Origin: PSRF01 sp051000815
GTDB lineage: Bacteria > Acidobacteriota > Blastocatellia > Pyrinomonadales > Pyrinomonadaceae
Direction of reading: 5' to 3'
NCBI GenBank assembly: GCA_051000815.1
Contig: JBPCNX010000071.1
Coordinates: 30,417-94,416 of the forward strand
Length of the DNA: 64,000 nt
Both the position numbers and the translations under genes were made by a program. Below, piece after piece: positions 43,976-51,687 of this stretch. Position 1 is the stretch's first letter, and every line of letters starts with the position of its first letter. A model generated the notes under the pieces. It had not been told where the DNA came from, searched no databases, and worked only from the letters and a program-made list of their open reading frames with translations.

Positions 43976-45232
43976 CTATTGCCTTACCGCGACTCCGTCG
44001 CTCAACTGATCGACATTGCTCGTAGCTACTTGTTCGTCCGCGGCAACTCCGCCTTTGACCTCTATCAAGTCGCTTTCGGTCTGCCCCAGTTGCACCAGAC
44101 GCTGTTGAGCATGCCCATCCTTAATTACATAGACACGACTGACACCCGACTCGGTGCGTACCGCGCGGGCCGGAACGAGTACTGCCGGCTGCGCCGTCGA
44201 CTGTAGAATGCGTACCGAGGCAAACTGTCCGGGCTTTAAAACACCGCTGCTATTCTCGATTTCCGCCTCCACCGTAAGCGTGCGCGAGTTGGCTGAAACG
44301 TTAGGAGAAATCCTGGCGATTTGCCCGCTGAAGTTCTTGTCTGGCCAGGCACTGGTCGTCACCGAAACCGATTGTCCCACCTTGACCTCGGGGATTGCCT
44401 GTTCCGGAATATCGATGCGGATCCGCAAGGGATTGATGCGGACGATCGTTGCGACCTTCGTAGTGGGTGAAACGTACTCGCCGAGGTCCGCGGTGCGTTC
44501 CGCCACGTAACCATCGATCGGCGAAAACACCAAGGCGTAAGAAAGATTTCGGCGAGCCAATCCCACCTGCGTTTCCGCGTTTGCAACATTGGCGCGAGCA
44601 GTTGCCACGGCAGCGAAATTCTGACGTGCCAGCGACAAAGCTGCTTCGTATACCTCTTTCAGTTGATCGCGCTGCGCCTTTTGCTGGTCGAAAGTCGAGC
44701 GCGAGACATCTCCCGATTCGATCAACTTCTCGGCGCGACGCAGATTCTTTTCGGCAAGTTCCAGCGCCACGCGTGCGTTGGCGACTTCCGGGACCCGATT
44801 GACGTCAAAATTTTGTCCGGGACGCATCCCGACTTTTTCCTCGGCTTGTCGTAACGCAGCTTTGGCCTGATCAAGTTGCGCCCGCGTTTGTTCCACGCGA
44901 AGTTTTGAGTCAACATCATCGAGCCGCACGATCATTTGTCCGCGCCTGACGTAACTTCCCAAATCAACGCCTATGGCAACCACCTTGCCTGCGATTGAAG
45001 GGGCCACATCCGTCTGCTGATCTCCGGCGAGACTACCGTTAGCTTCAAAGAAACGCGGCAGATCGCGCATGATCGCGGGTGCGGTAGTTACTTCGACGAC
45101 CGGGGGTGTGGCCGCTGAGGATGGCTCATTTCTAACATTGGCCTTGGAACCGCCACAGGCGATCGCGAAGAGTCCGATGCCGGCAATGAAGCCGGCAAGA
45201 AATAAAGTTTGTAGTTTGCGGGAAGAAAACAT
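43976..45232 (-). CDS. RND efflux periplasmic adaptor (HlyD/AcrA family lipoprotein)
   Basis: Membrane fusion protein, 418 residues. The N-terminus (SRKLQTLFLAGFIAGIGLFAIACG) is a lipoprotein signal with a lipobox ending in Cys. The biotinyl-lipoyl half sites are VAPSIAGKVVAIGVDLGSYV and VFSPIDGYVAERTADLGEYV; the hairpin helices and barrel follow, ending VLVPARAVRTESGVSRVYVI. It lies between tetR and the pump genes. Confidence 0.93.
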   Translation of the reverse strand: MFSSRKLQTLFLAGFIAGIGLFAIACGGSKANVRNEPSSAATPPVVEVTTAPAIMRDLPRFFEANGSLAGDQQTDVAPSIAGKVVAIGVDLGSYVRRGQMIVRLDDVDSKLRVEQTRAQLDQAKAALRQAEEKVGMRPGQNFDVNRVPEVANARVALELAEKNLRRAEKLIESGDVSRSTFDQQKAQRDQLKEVYEAALSLARQNFAAVATARANVANAETQVGLARRNLSYALVFSPIDGYVAERTADLGEYVSPTTKVATIVRINPLRIRIDIPEQAIPEVKVGQSVSVTTSAWPDKNFSGQIARISPNVSANSRTLTVEAEIENSSGVLKPGQFASVRILQSTAQPAVLVPARAVRTESGVSRVYVIKDGHAQQRLVQLGQTESDLIEVKGGVAADEQVATSNVDQLSDGVAVRQ

Positions 45233-45252
45233 GCGCTATTCCTTGGCGCTGG

Positions 45253-45972
45253 CTACAGAACTTTTGGCTCCGCTTCCTTTGATGCGTTTCTTCTTCGCTG
45301 CGTAGTTGTTGCGTCGGAGCTGATGCCGTTGAGCAATATCTCGGTGAAATGTCTGGCAGCGCTTTCGTTGGACAAATCGAGTAGGCGGCGCTGTGGATCC
45401 CAAAGATTGTTGTTGAGCGAATGGTGAATAATCATGCCTATGAATGCGCGTACGACAATCGCCGGATCAATATCGATCATGGCGCCGTCTCGTTGGCGCT
45501 CGCGAATGTAAGCGCCCAGGAACTCGTAGACGCGCCGGACAAACTTCTCAAAAAACATCTGCGCGAGTTCGTGACCTTCCAATGCGGCGTGAAGCAGTAA
45601 CCGCTGGAACTGCGGATCTCGTTCATGATGGTTGAGAGCGCCAAAGGCCAGGCCTTCGAATACAGCCTGATCGTCCTTGCGTCTAACAGCGTCGGCGACC
45701 ATTTCTTCGAGATCGACGGCATCGCCGGAACAGGCCTTGTGATCCAGGATTGCGGCGTAAAGCTCTTCCTTATTCGCAAAGTGGCGAAAGACCATCGCCT
45801 CGGAAACGCCCGCAGCCTGCGCGATTTTCTTGGTGGTTGTTCCGCGAAAGCCCTCGTGGGAAAAGAGTCCCACGGCTACGCGCAGGATCTGCGAGCGTCG
45901 CTCGTCGCCGGCCATTCGCGCCCCCGGGAAGGCCGCGCAGACGTCTTTAAATGTGCTGGTTTCTTTGGTCAC
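45253..45972 (-). CDS. TetR family regulator of the RND operon
   Basis: A 239-residue TetR protein with GTG at 45972, or ATG at 45915 if the first 19 residues are absent. The HTH is RGTTTKKIAQAAGVSEAMVF, followed by RHFANKEELYAAI. It is the first gene of the efflux operon, so it likely represses that operon and itself. A perfect palindrome 31 bases upstream is a good operator candidate. Confidence 0.88.
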   Translation of the reverse strand: MTKETSTFKDVCAAFPGARMAGDERRSQILRVAVGLFSHEGFRGTTTKKIAQAAGVSEAMVFRHFANKEELYAAILDHKACSGDAVDLEEMVADAVRRKDDQAVFEGLAFGALNHHERDPQFQRLLLHAALEGHELAQMFFEKFVRRVYEFLGAYIRERQRDGAMIDIDPAIVVRAFIGMIIHHSLNNNLWDPQRRLLDLSNESAARHFTEILLNGISSDATTTQRRRNASKEAEPKVL

Positions 45973-46002
45973 TAGTGCGATTTGTGATTTGGTGCGCGCA
46001 AA

Positions 46003-46014
46003 GTAAGTACTTAC
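46003..46014. promoter_or_regulatory. Candidate TetR operator
   Basis: GTAAGTACTTAC is a perfect 12-bp palindrome, with a further TTAC half on its right (TTACTTAC). It lies 31 bases before the TetR start, the usual place for autoregulation. The gap 45973-46293 has nothing else clear. Confidence 0.55.
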
Positions 46015-46293
46015 TTACCATCCCGCCCGGAGGTCTGTCAACTGGAAATCGATGTCATCTCCCCTCTCTTTCTAAAAATCGGTTGTACGGTTCCCGACCT
46101 GAGAGTTTTTGTGGCTCGTATCTTTTCACAACAAATCAGCCGCGCTGGTTTCCGTAGAGCACACCATTTGTTTGCTTTTAGAATTTTTGCTCGTCGGCAC
46201 GTCTATTGCTCGTTGATTGTCATAACTTTGCGGACTGGAACAGCTGGAGAATGAACTTTAGTTCGCGACGCTTTCAAAAAGGAGAAACAACAG

Positions 46294-46623
46294 ATGTCAG
46301 AAAATCGCATGTCAGAAGGACTCAATACTCCCGGCACGAGTAACACAGGAACCGGCACAGCAACCGGCACGGCCACCGCGCTTTCCCAAACCGCACAGGA
46401 ATATGGGCAGAAGATCTCCGAAGCGGCTACGCACGCCAAGGAGTACGTAACCGATAAAGTGTCGGTCGTCGGCGATAAGCTTAAGGAATTGCAAGGCGCG
46501 GACATCGGCGAAGTTGCTGAGAACGCGAAGGAATACGCACGGAAGAATCCGGGTCAGGCAATTTTGATCTCGGCTGCCGCGGGATTGATCCTTGGATTGA
46601 TTCTCCGTGGAAGCAGACGCTAA
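46294..46623 (+). CDS. ElaB/YqjD/DUF883-like membrane-anchored protein
   Basis: A 109-residue protein with a Thr/Gly-rich N-terminus, an amphipathic helix (QTAQEYGQKISEAATHAKEY) and a C-terminal span ending GLILRGSRR, the layout of the ElaB/YqjD family, which tethers ribosomes or modulates stress in enterobacteria. It starts a three-gene run with a YqjE-like holin protein and a third membrane protein; GGAGAAA gives a good SD. The specific family cannot be proven from the sequence alone. Confidence 0.75.
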   Translation: MSENRMSEGLNTPGTSNTGTGTATGTATALSQTAQEYGQKISEAATHAKEYVTDKVSVVGDKLKELQGADIGEVAENAKEYARKNPGQAILISAAAGLILGLILRGSRR

Positions 46624-46657
46624 GAACAGCGGAACATAAAACCAAGGAGGTTGACCA

Positions 46658-47113
46658 ATGGCTGCTCCAGGAACGGCTATGACAACTGCCAAAGATGCCT
46701 CAGCGCCCCCGGAGACGGAAAATTTGCCGTCTCTGGTTGGCCGGTTGGGCGACGATGTGATGCAGCTCTTTGACACGAAACTGAGTCTGCTGAAAGTTGA
46801 AATCAAAGAAGAGGTCAACGCCTACGTGCGCGGCGGAGTGGCAATCGCCATGGGAGGTATCGTCGCAGCTGTAGGATTTGCCTTATTGAATGTGGCGATC
46901 GCTTTTGCCGTCTCCACACTTTTTTCGGCAACGAACCTGAGTCAGTCGATGAAGTACGCCCTGGGGTTCGTCATCACCGGCGTCTTTTACCTCTTAATCG
47001 GTGGTATCGCGATCATGGCAACAAAGAGCCGGCTGGCCAAACAGGACTTGATACCGAACCGGACCGTCCAGGAACTGAGAAAGGATAAGCAATGGCTGAA
47101 GAACGAACTTTAG
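46658..47113 (+). CDS. Phage holin superfamily III / YqjE-like protein
   Basis: A 151-residue protein with two membrane spans (GVAIAMGGIVAAVGFALLNV and ALGFVITGVFYLLIGGIAIM) and an N-terminal amphipathic part (LSLLKVEIKEEVNAYVR). Matches the YqjE/holin III group found next to ElaB-like genes. Strong SD AAGGAGG at 46645. Not a lytic holin here; there are no phage genes around. Confidence 0.8.
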   Translation: MAAPGTAMTTAKDASAPPETENLPSLVGRLGDDVMQLFDTKLSLLKVEIKEEVNAYVRGGVAIAMGGIVAAVGFALLNVAIAFAVSTLFSATNLSQSMKYALGFVITGVFYLLIGGIAIMATKSRLAKQDLIPNRTVQELRKDKQWLKNEL

Positions 47114-47754
47114 GATTGGCCCGCGCATACGAGTCGGACGAGCGCGGCGACGAAGAACTTTCCAAGGAAGCGCTCCAGTTACGAATGGAGGAAGCGCGTG
47201 GCTCTATTTCCCAAACGGTGACCGAGATTAAGGACAACGTGACCCAGCAATATGAACAGGTAAAGGATGCGCTCGACTGGCGGGAGCATTTTAAGAAACG
47301 GCCGGTGGCGTGGAGCCTTGGTGCTGCGGGCGTCGGGTTTTTCCTTGGCTATGGCATCGCGGGAGCGATCAAGGATAGCGGGCCCGAAGAGCTTTACTTC
47401 GATTCGCAGCGTCGGCCCTCTGCTTCGGAACAAATAGGTGAACCTTTGGCCTCCGCGATCTCCGCGAGATCTATGGACACCAATGGTACTGACAAGGGTC
47501 CGGGCCTGTTGAGCCGCCTCAAAGAGACCCGAGCCTTCGACAGGCTACAGGCAGAAGTTGGGACTCTGGGGGACCGTCTTGTCGATGAACTCTCGACGAC
47601 GGCGCAGCAAGTGGTGCTGCCGGCTTTGCTTGCTAAGGTTAAGGGATGGATCGGCGCCGACTTGTCGCAACCAGAGAAGCCGAGTGTCGCGGGAGCGAGC
47701 ATGCGCCCCGAACACGGCGGCTACGAGCCCTCCCTGGAACGTAATCCCAGTTAA
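47092..47754 (+). CDS. DUF3618-like membrane protein of the ElaB/YqjE operon
   Basis: A 220-residue protein overlapping the YqjE-like gene by 22 bases. The N-terminal EALQLRMEEARGSISQTVTE and the following TMD (VAWSLGAAGVGFFLGYGIAG) match DUF3618-like proteins that travel with YqjE. The C-terminal half is an amphipathic helical stretch (LQAEVGTLGDRLVDELSTTA). Likely part of an envelope stress complex. Terminator follows. Confidence 0.78.
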   Translation: MAEERTLGLARAYESDERGDEELSKEALQLRMEEARGSISQTVTEIKDNVTQQYEQVKDALDWREHFKKRPVAWSLGAAGVGFFLGYGIAGAIKDSGPEELYFDSQRRPSASEQIGEPLASAISARSMDTNGTDKGPGLLSRLKETRAFDRLQAEVGTLGDRLVDELSTTAQQVVLPALLAKVKGWIGADLSQPEKPSVAGASMRPEHGGYEPSLERNPS

Positions 47755-47773
47755 ATAAAGTTCAAATCCAGGA

Positions 47774-47800
47774 AAAGGCGAGCCGTTCTGGCTCGCCTTT
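47774..47800 (+). terminator. Terminator of the ElaB/YqjE-like operon
   Basis: An 11-bp stem (AAAGGCGAGCC / GGCTCGCCTTT) with GTTCT loop, weak T tract on either side; may be bidirectional. Confidence 0.6.
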
Positions 47801-47845
47801 CCTATGGCATCCGAAGTATCGAGTGCGGACTAGTCAGCGCTTTCA

Positions 47846-47873
47846 AAGCGGCAACAAGTTACCGCACTCCAAA
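47846..47873. repeat. Dispersed 28-base repeat, copy 2
   Basis: Same sequence as 3061-3088 with one base change (AAGCGGCAACAAGTTACCGC), intergenic, just before the stop of the M28 gene. Confidence 0.75.
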
Positions 47874-47885
47874 TAGGAACCTCAA

Positions 47886-49640
47886 CTATTTGGCCAACGG
47901 CTTCCGCGGCAGTCTTTCATCGAGCATCGCGGTGTTGTAGATGAAAGCGGCCATGATAGTTGCTGCCTGCTTCAAATCGTCGGCCTGAATGCGATCAAAC
48001 ACATCCTGGTTCGAGTGGTGCGTTCGAGTGTCGTACTCAACCTGATCCTGGATGAATTGAAATCCCGGCAAGCCCACTGCGTCAAATGAAAGGTGATCAG
48101 TGCCGCCGGTATTGGATATGGTGAGTGTTTGCGCGCCCAAATCCCGGAACGGAGCCAACCATCGGCGAAACAGCGGGCGCACTGCCTCGTTGCCTTGCAG
48201 GTAAACGCCGCGAATCTTGCCCGTGCCGTTATCAAGGTTGAAATAAGCGGAGAGCTTGTCGTACTCCGGACCGCGTGTAATGTTTGCCGGCGCGCCGCCG
48301 CCTTCGACCATCCGCGCGAAGCTCGCATCACGCGAATCGCCTGGCTTGCCGAAATGCTGCGCGACATATGCTTGCGAGCCAAACAGGCCCTGCTCTTCGC
48401 CGCTCCACAAACCAATGCGAATGGTGCGACGTGGCTTCAGATTCAGCGCTTTCAAAATACGCACTGCTTCCATGGCCACAGCGACCCCAGCGCCGTTGTC
48501 AGTGGCACCGGTTCCGGCGTGCCATGAATCCATGTGGCCCCCCAGCATTACGAGCTCGTCACTCTTATCTCCGCCGGGGATCTCAGCAATGGTGTTATAT
48601 GCCATCAAATCCTTATCGTTAAATTCGGCGGCAAAATCAATTTTCATTTGAACTTTTTCGCCGGCTTCGATCATGCGCGCAACGCGATTGTAGTGTTCGA
48701 CGGCAACAACAATTTGCGGGATGATCGGGGGCGGGTTTTTGTCGTATGGAGAGACACTACCCATGAACATAGTGCGCAGCATGGCCATCGGAGATGACAC
48801 ATCGATTTCCTGCGGAATGCTTGCGGCGCTAACGAAAATTGTCCCTCCGTCACCCGCGCCCGCATCAATCAGTAAAGCAGCGCCTTCATCGGTGAAGAAA
48901 CGCAGCTTCTTCATGGAGAACACCTGGCTCTTTATGAACTCCCCGAACTGCGGGCTGCTCAAAAAGCGATTCCCTCCACCCGCGGCGCCCGGGGTGGGGG
49001 CATCAGAGAGCGCCAGCAGGTCTTTCTCCGTTAAGCGTTTGCCTGGCGCCTCAAAGCGCGCTTTAACTTCGCGCATCGAACCGGTCAGGACAATCTTGCC
49101 GCGCAACTTCCCTTTGAATCGTTGGAGATCATTTTCATCCCTGGCATCCACATAGACGACTTCTCCGCTCTTGATATTCACGCCCGGAGACCAGGCCTTC
49201 GGATAAGCAATCAACGGAATCACCTGCGGGGCCATCACCTGCGCCGAAAAATCCTTCAATTCCCAACTGCGGCCAAACGGTCCCCACGATTCGAGGTGCG
49301 AGTTTTCCAATCCCCACTTCGTCAACTGATCCCGCGTCCATTCGTTTGCTCGTTTCATGTTCGGCGAGCCCGTAAGCCGGGGACCGATAACGTCGGAAAG
49401 ATAGCTCAACGTTTTCATTACCTGCGAGCGATTCATGCCCTCGTCTTTAATGCGCACGATCGGGTCGTTTGGATCAGGCGCCGGTGTTGGCTGTTGGGTT
49501 GGTTGTTGGGCTAACTGGATCTTCGCGGCAGAGGATCCCGCTGGTGATGTTCTCCTGGCTGCCGGCCTGCCAAAGCTTGCGCTTGGAGTGAGCAGGGAAA
49601 AGGCAAGCAGCATTACAGCCGCGTAACGTCGATGCATCAT
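47886..49640 (-). CDS. M28 family aminopeptidase-like, secreted (copy 1)
   Basis: A 584-residue zinc peptidase of the M28 (Carboxypeptidase Q-like) type, start at ATG 49640 with GGAG upstream and signal HRRYAAVMLLAFSLLTPSAS. The zinc ligands are in LGGHMDSWHAGTGATDNGAG (His, Asp), the catalytic Glu in LWSGEEQGLFGSQAY and the last His in LSFDAVGLPGFQFIQDQVEY region. A PA domain precedes the catalytic one (AAKIQLAQQPTQ linker and NDPIVRIKDEGMN). Most similar to the next gene, which suggests a tandem duplication. Confidence 0.88.
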   Translation of the reverse strand: MMHRRYAAVMLLAFSLLTPSASFGRPAARRTSPAGSSAAKIQLAQQPTQQPTPAPDPNDPIVRIKDEGMNRSQVMKTLSYLSDVIGPRLTGSPNMKRANEWTRDQLTKWGLENSHLESWGPFGRSWELKDFSAQVMAPQVIPLIAYPKAWSPGVNIKSGEVVYVDARDENDLQRFKGKLRGKIVLTGSMREVKARFEAPGKRLTEKDLLALSDAPTPGAAGGGNRFLSSPQFGEFIKSQVFSMKKLRFFTDEGAALLIDAGAGDGGTIFVSAASIPQEIDVSSPMAMLRTMFMGSVSPYDKNPPPIIPQIVVAVEHYNRVARMIEAGEKVQMKIDFAAEFNDKDLMAYNTIAEIPGGDKSDELVMLGGHMDSWHAGTGATDNGAGVAVAMEAVRILKALNLKPRRTIRIGLWSGEEQGLFGSQAYVAQHFGKPGDSRDASFARMVEGGGAPANITRGPEYDKLSAYFNLDNGTGKIRGVYLQGNEAVRPLFRRWLAPFRDLGAQTLTISNTGGTDHLSFDAVGLPGFQFIQDQVEYDTRTHHSNQDVFDRIQADDLKQAATIMAAFIYNTAMLDERLPRKPLAK

Positions 49641-49840
49641 AAATTTCTCCATTGAGTAGAAAGGGGTGACCGGCGTGGTGTCATGCATTCTTCGAATCGG
49701 CTAATACTGAACAGCACCGGCAAAAGTTTCAAGCACTTTGGAGTGAAGTCGTGATGAGATTCTTACGGAGGCGCGCATCGTACTCCTAAGAATTCTCCTC
49801 TGACTACGAACTTCGGCGACGGCCACTGAAAACCGTACTG

Positions 49841-49876
49841 GCAAACGAAAGAGGCGAGCAGGAACAGCTCGCCTCT
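49841..49876 (-). terminator. Terminator of the second M28 gene
   Basis: A 10-bp stem (AGAGGCGAGC / GCTCGCCTCT) followed on the minus strand by TTTCGTTT, 20 bases past the stop at 49897. Confidence 0.75.
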
Positions 49877-49896
49877 GTCGTCGCTGCACATCTTGA

Positions 49897-51606
49897 CTAT
49901 CTACCCGGCATCGGTTTGCGCGGCAGCTTTTGATCGAGCATGGCTGCATTGTAAACGAAGGCAGCCATGATCGTCGCTGCCTGTTTCATGTCGTCTGCCT
50001 GAATGCGATCAAATACGTCCTGGTTTGAGTGGTGCGTTCGCGTATCGTATTCAATCTCATCCTGGATAAACTGGAAACCTGGAAGACCGATCGCGTCGAA
50101 TGCCAGGTGATCCGTGCCGCCGGTGTTTGAAATGGAGAGTGTCGTTGCGCCCCAGGCACTCTTGTCCTCCGGCCGATCGCGAAACGCCATCAGCCACTGT
50201 CTAAAGATAGGCCGCACCGCTTCGTTTCCCTGCAAGTACACGCCGCGAATTTTGCCCGTGCCGTTGTCCAGATTGAAATATGCACTCAGCTTTTCATAGT
50301 CCGGTTTAGTGACCAGCACTGGAGCGGGAGCGGCGCTGCCGTTTCCGTTTCCATTACCAGCCCCCGCGGGTGACGCCGGAGTCTCCATCTTGCCGAAATG
50401 TTCGGCCACGTAGGCGCGCGATCCGAGCAGTCCCTGCTCTTCCCCACTCCAGAGGGCGATCCTAATTGTGCGCCTCGGTTTCAAACCGAGGGCCTGAATA
50501 ATTCGCACGACCTCCATGCCCACGGCAACACCGGCGCCATTGTCAGTCGCTCCCGTTCCCGCGTGCCACGAATCCATGTGACCGCCAAGCATCACAATCT
50601 CGTCTTTTAGATCCGAGCCGGGAATCTCGGCAACCGTGTTGTAGCCCATCAAATCAGCGTCCTGATATTTAACCGCAAGATCTACCGACATCTTTACCTT
50701 CTCGCCGGCTTCAATCATGCGAATGAGACGGTTGTAATGTTCGACGGCGAGCACGAGCTGCGGCGTCAGCCTGGGTGCTCTCTCATCATAAGGAGGGATG
50801 CCGCGCGTATTAGGGCTGATGGGTTCGCTGGGAAGCGGTTGAGGCACTGTTGCTGACTGGACGAAGATGGTTCCGCCGTCACCGATGCGACTGGGATCAA
50901 TCGCTACCGCAGCGCCTTCATCCAGTACGAACTGATATTTTTTCGCTCCGAATTGCATAGTCGCGCGCTGCTCCGGCGTCAATTGAAAGGTGCGTCTTTG
51001 ATCGCCGCGGGGCTCGGGGGCGTCAGCGAGACTCAAAAGGTCCTTCTCATCTCTGCGAGTACCCATCGCTTCGAACCGTGCTTTAACTTCGCGCATGGGC
51101 GACATTAAAACGATTGCGCCTTTCAACTTGCCCTTGAATTGCTCGAGTTCGCTTTCGTCCTTTGCGTTCAGGTAGGCGACGGTGGCACTGACAACTCCAT
51201 CTGTTCCGGGCGACCACGCCTTGGGATAGGCGATCAGCGGAATACTTTGCGGGTCGACAACCTGTGCCGAAAAGCGCTTAAGCGACCAGCCACGTCCGAA
51301 GGGCCCCCACGCTTCGAGATGCGCATTCTGGAGTCCCCACTTCGTCAATTCGTCGCGGGTCCACACGTTTGCCCGTTTCATGTTTGGAGAATTGGTAAGC
51401 CGCGGTCCGATGACGTCAGAGAGGTAACTCAAAATCTTCATCACTTGCGAGCGATTCATTCCTTCGTCCTTGATGCGGTCAATGGGGTCGTTATTTTGAG
51501 CCGCCGTTGGTGCGGCCGCGCTCGGCGCTGCTTGTTGTGCAAAAACGGCAAGTGGCGTGAGCAAGAGGATTGAAAGCAGGGCCACTGCTACGTAGCGTCT
51601 CAACAT
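49897..51606 (-). CDS. M28 family aminopeptidase-like, secreted (copy 2)
   Basis: A 569-residue paralogue of the previous gene with the same layout. Signal RRYVAVALLSILLLTPLAVF. Metal and catalytic motifs HMDSWHAGTGATDNGAGV and LWSGEEQGLLGSRAYV. It carries an extra Gly/Asn-rich insert (GAGNGNGNGSAAPAPV) in the loop before the last ligand. The N-terminal block NNDPIDRIKDEGMNRSQVMK is almost identical to copy 1, which indicates recent duplication. A terminator at 49841 separates the two, so they are transcribed as separate units. Confidence 0.88.
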   Translation of the reverse strand: MLRRYVAVALLSILLLTPLAVFAQQAAPSAAAPTAAQNNDPIDRIKDEGMNRSQVMKILSYLSDVIGPRLTNSPNMKRANVWTRDELTKWGLQNAHLEAWGPFGRGWSLKRFSAQVVDPQSIPLIAYPKAWSPGTDGVVSATVAYLNAKDESELEQFKGKLKGAIVLMSPMREVKARFEAMGTRRDEKDLLSLADAPEPRGDQRRTFQLTPEQRATMQFGAKKYQFVLDEGAAVAIDPSRIGDGGTIFVQSATVPQPLPSEPISPNTRGIPPYDERAPRLTPQLVLAVEHYNRLIRMIEAGEKVKMSVDLAVKYQDADLMGYNTVAEIPGSDLKDEIVMLGGHMDSWHAGTGATDNGAGVAVGMEVVRIIQALGLKPRRTIRIALWSGEEQGLLGSRAYVAEHFGKMETPASPAGAGNGNGNGSAAPAPVLVTKPDYEKLSAYFNLDNGTGKIRGVYLQGNEAVRPIFRQWLMAFRDRPEDKSAWGATTLSISNTGGTDHLAFDAIGLPGFQFIQDEIEYDTRTHHSNQDVFDRIQADDMKQAATIMAAFVYNAAMLDQKLPRKPMPGR

Positions 51607-51687
51607 AATTAAATCTCCTAACTAAGTGTATTAATAAATGGACTGTGCAACCAATTATAAGTCTGAATCCAGGGCTGCCGCCAGGGG

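Noticed and set aside
46658..47113. Prophage holin
   Set aside because: It belongs to a YqjE/ElaB-like operon and there are no phage structural or lysis genes near it.
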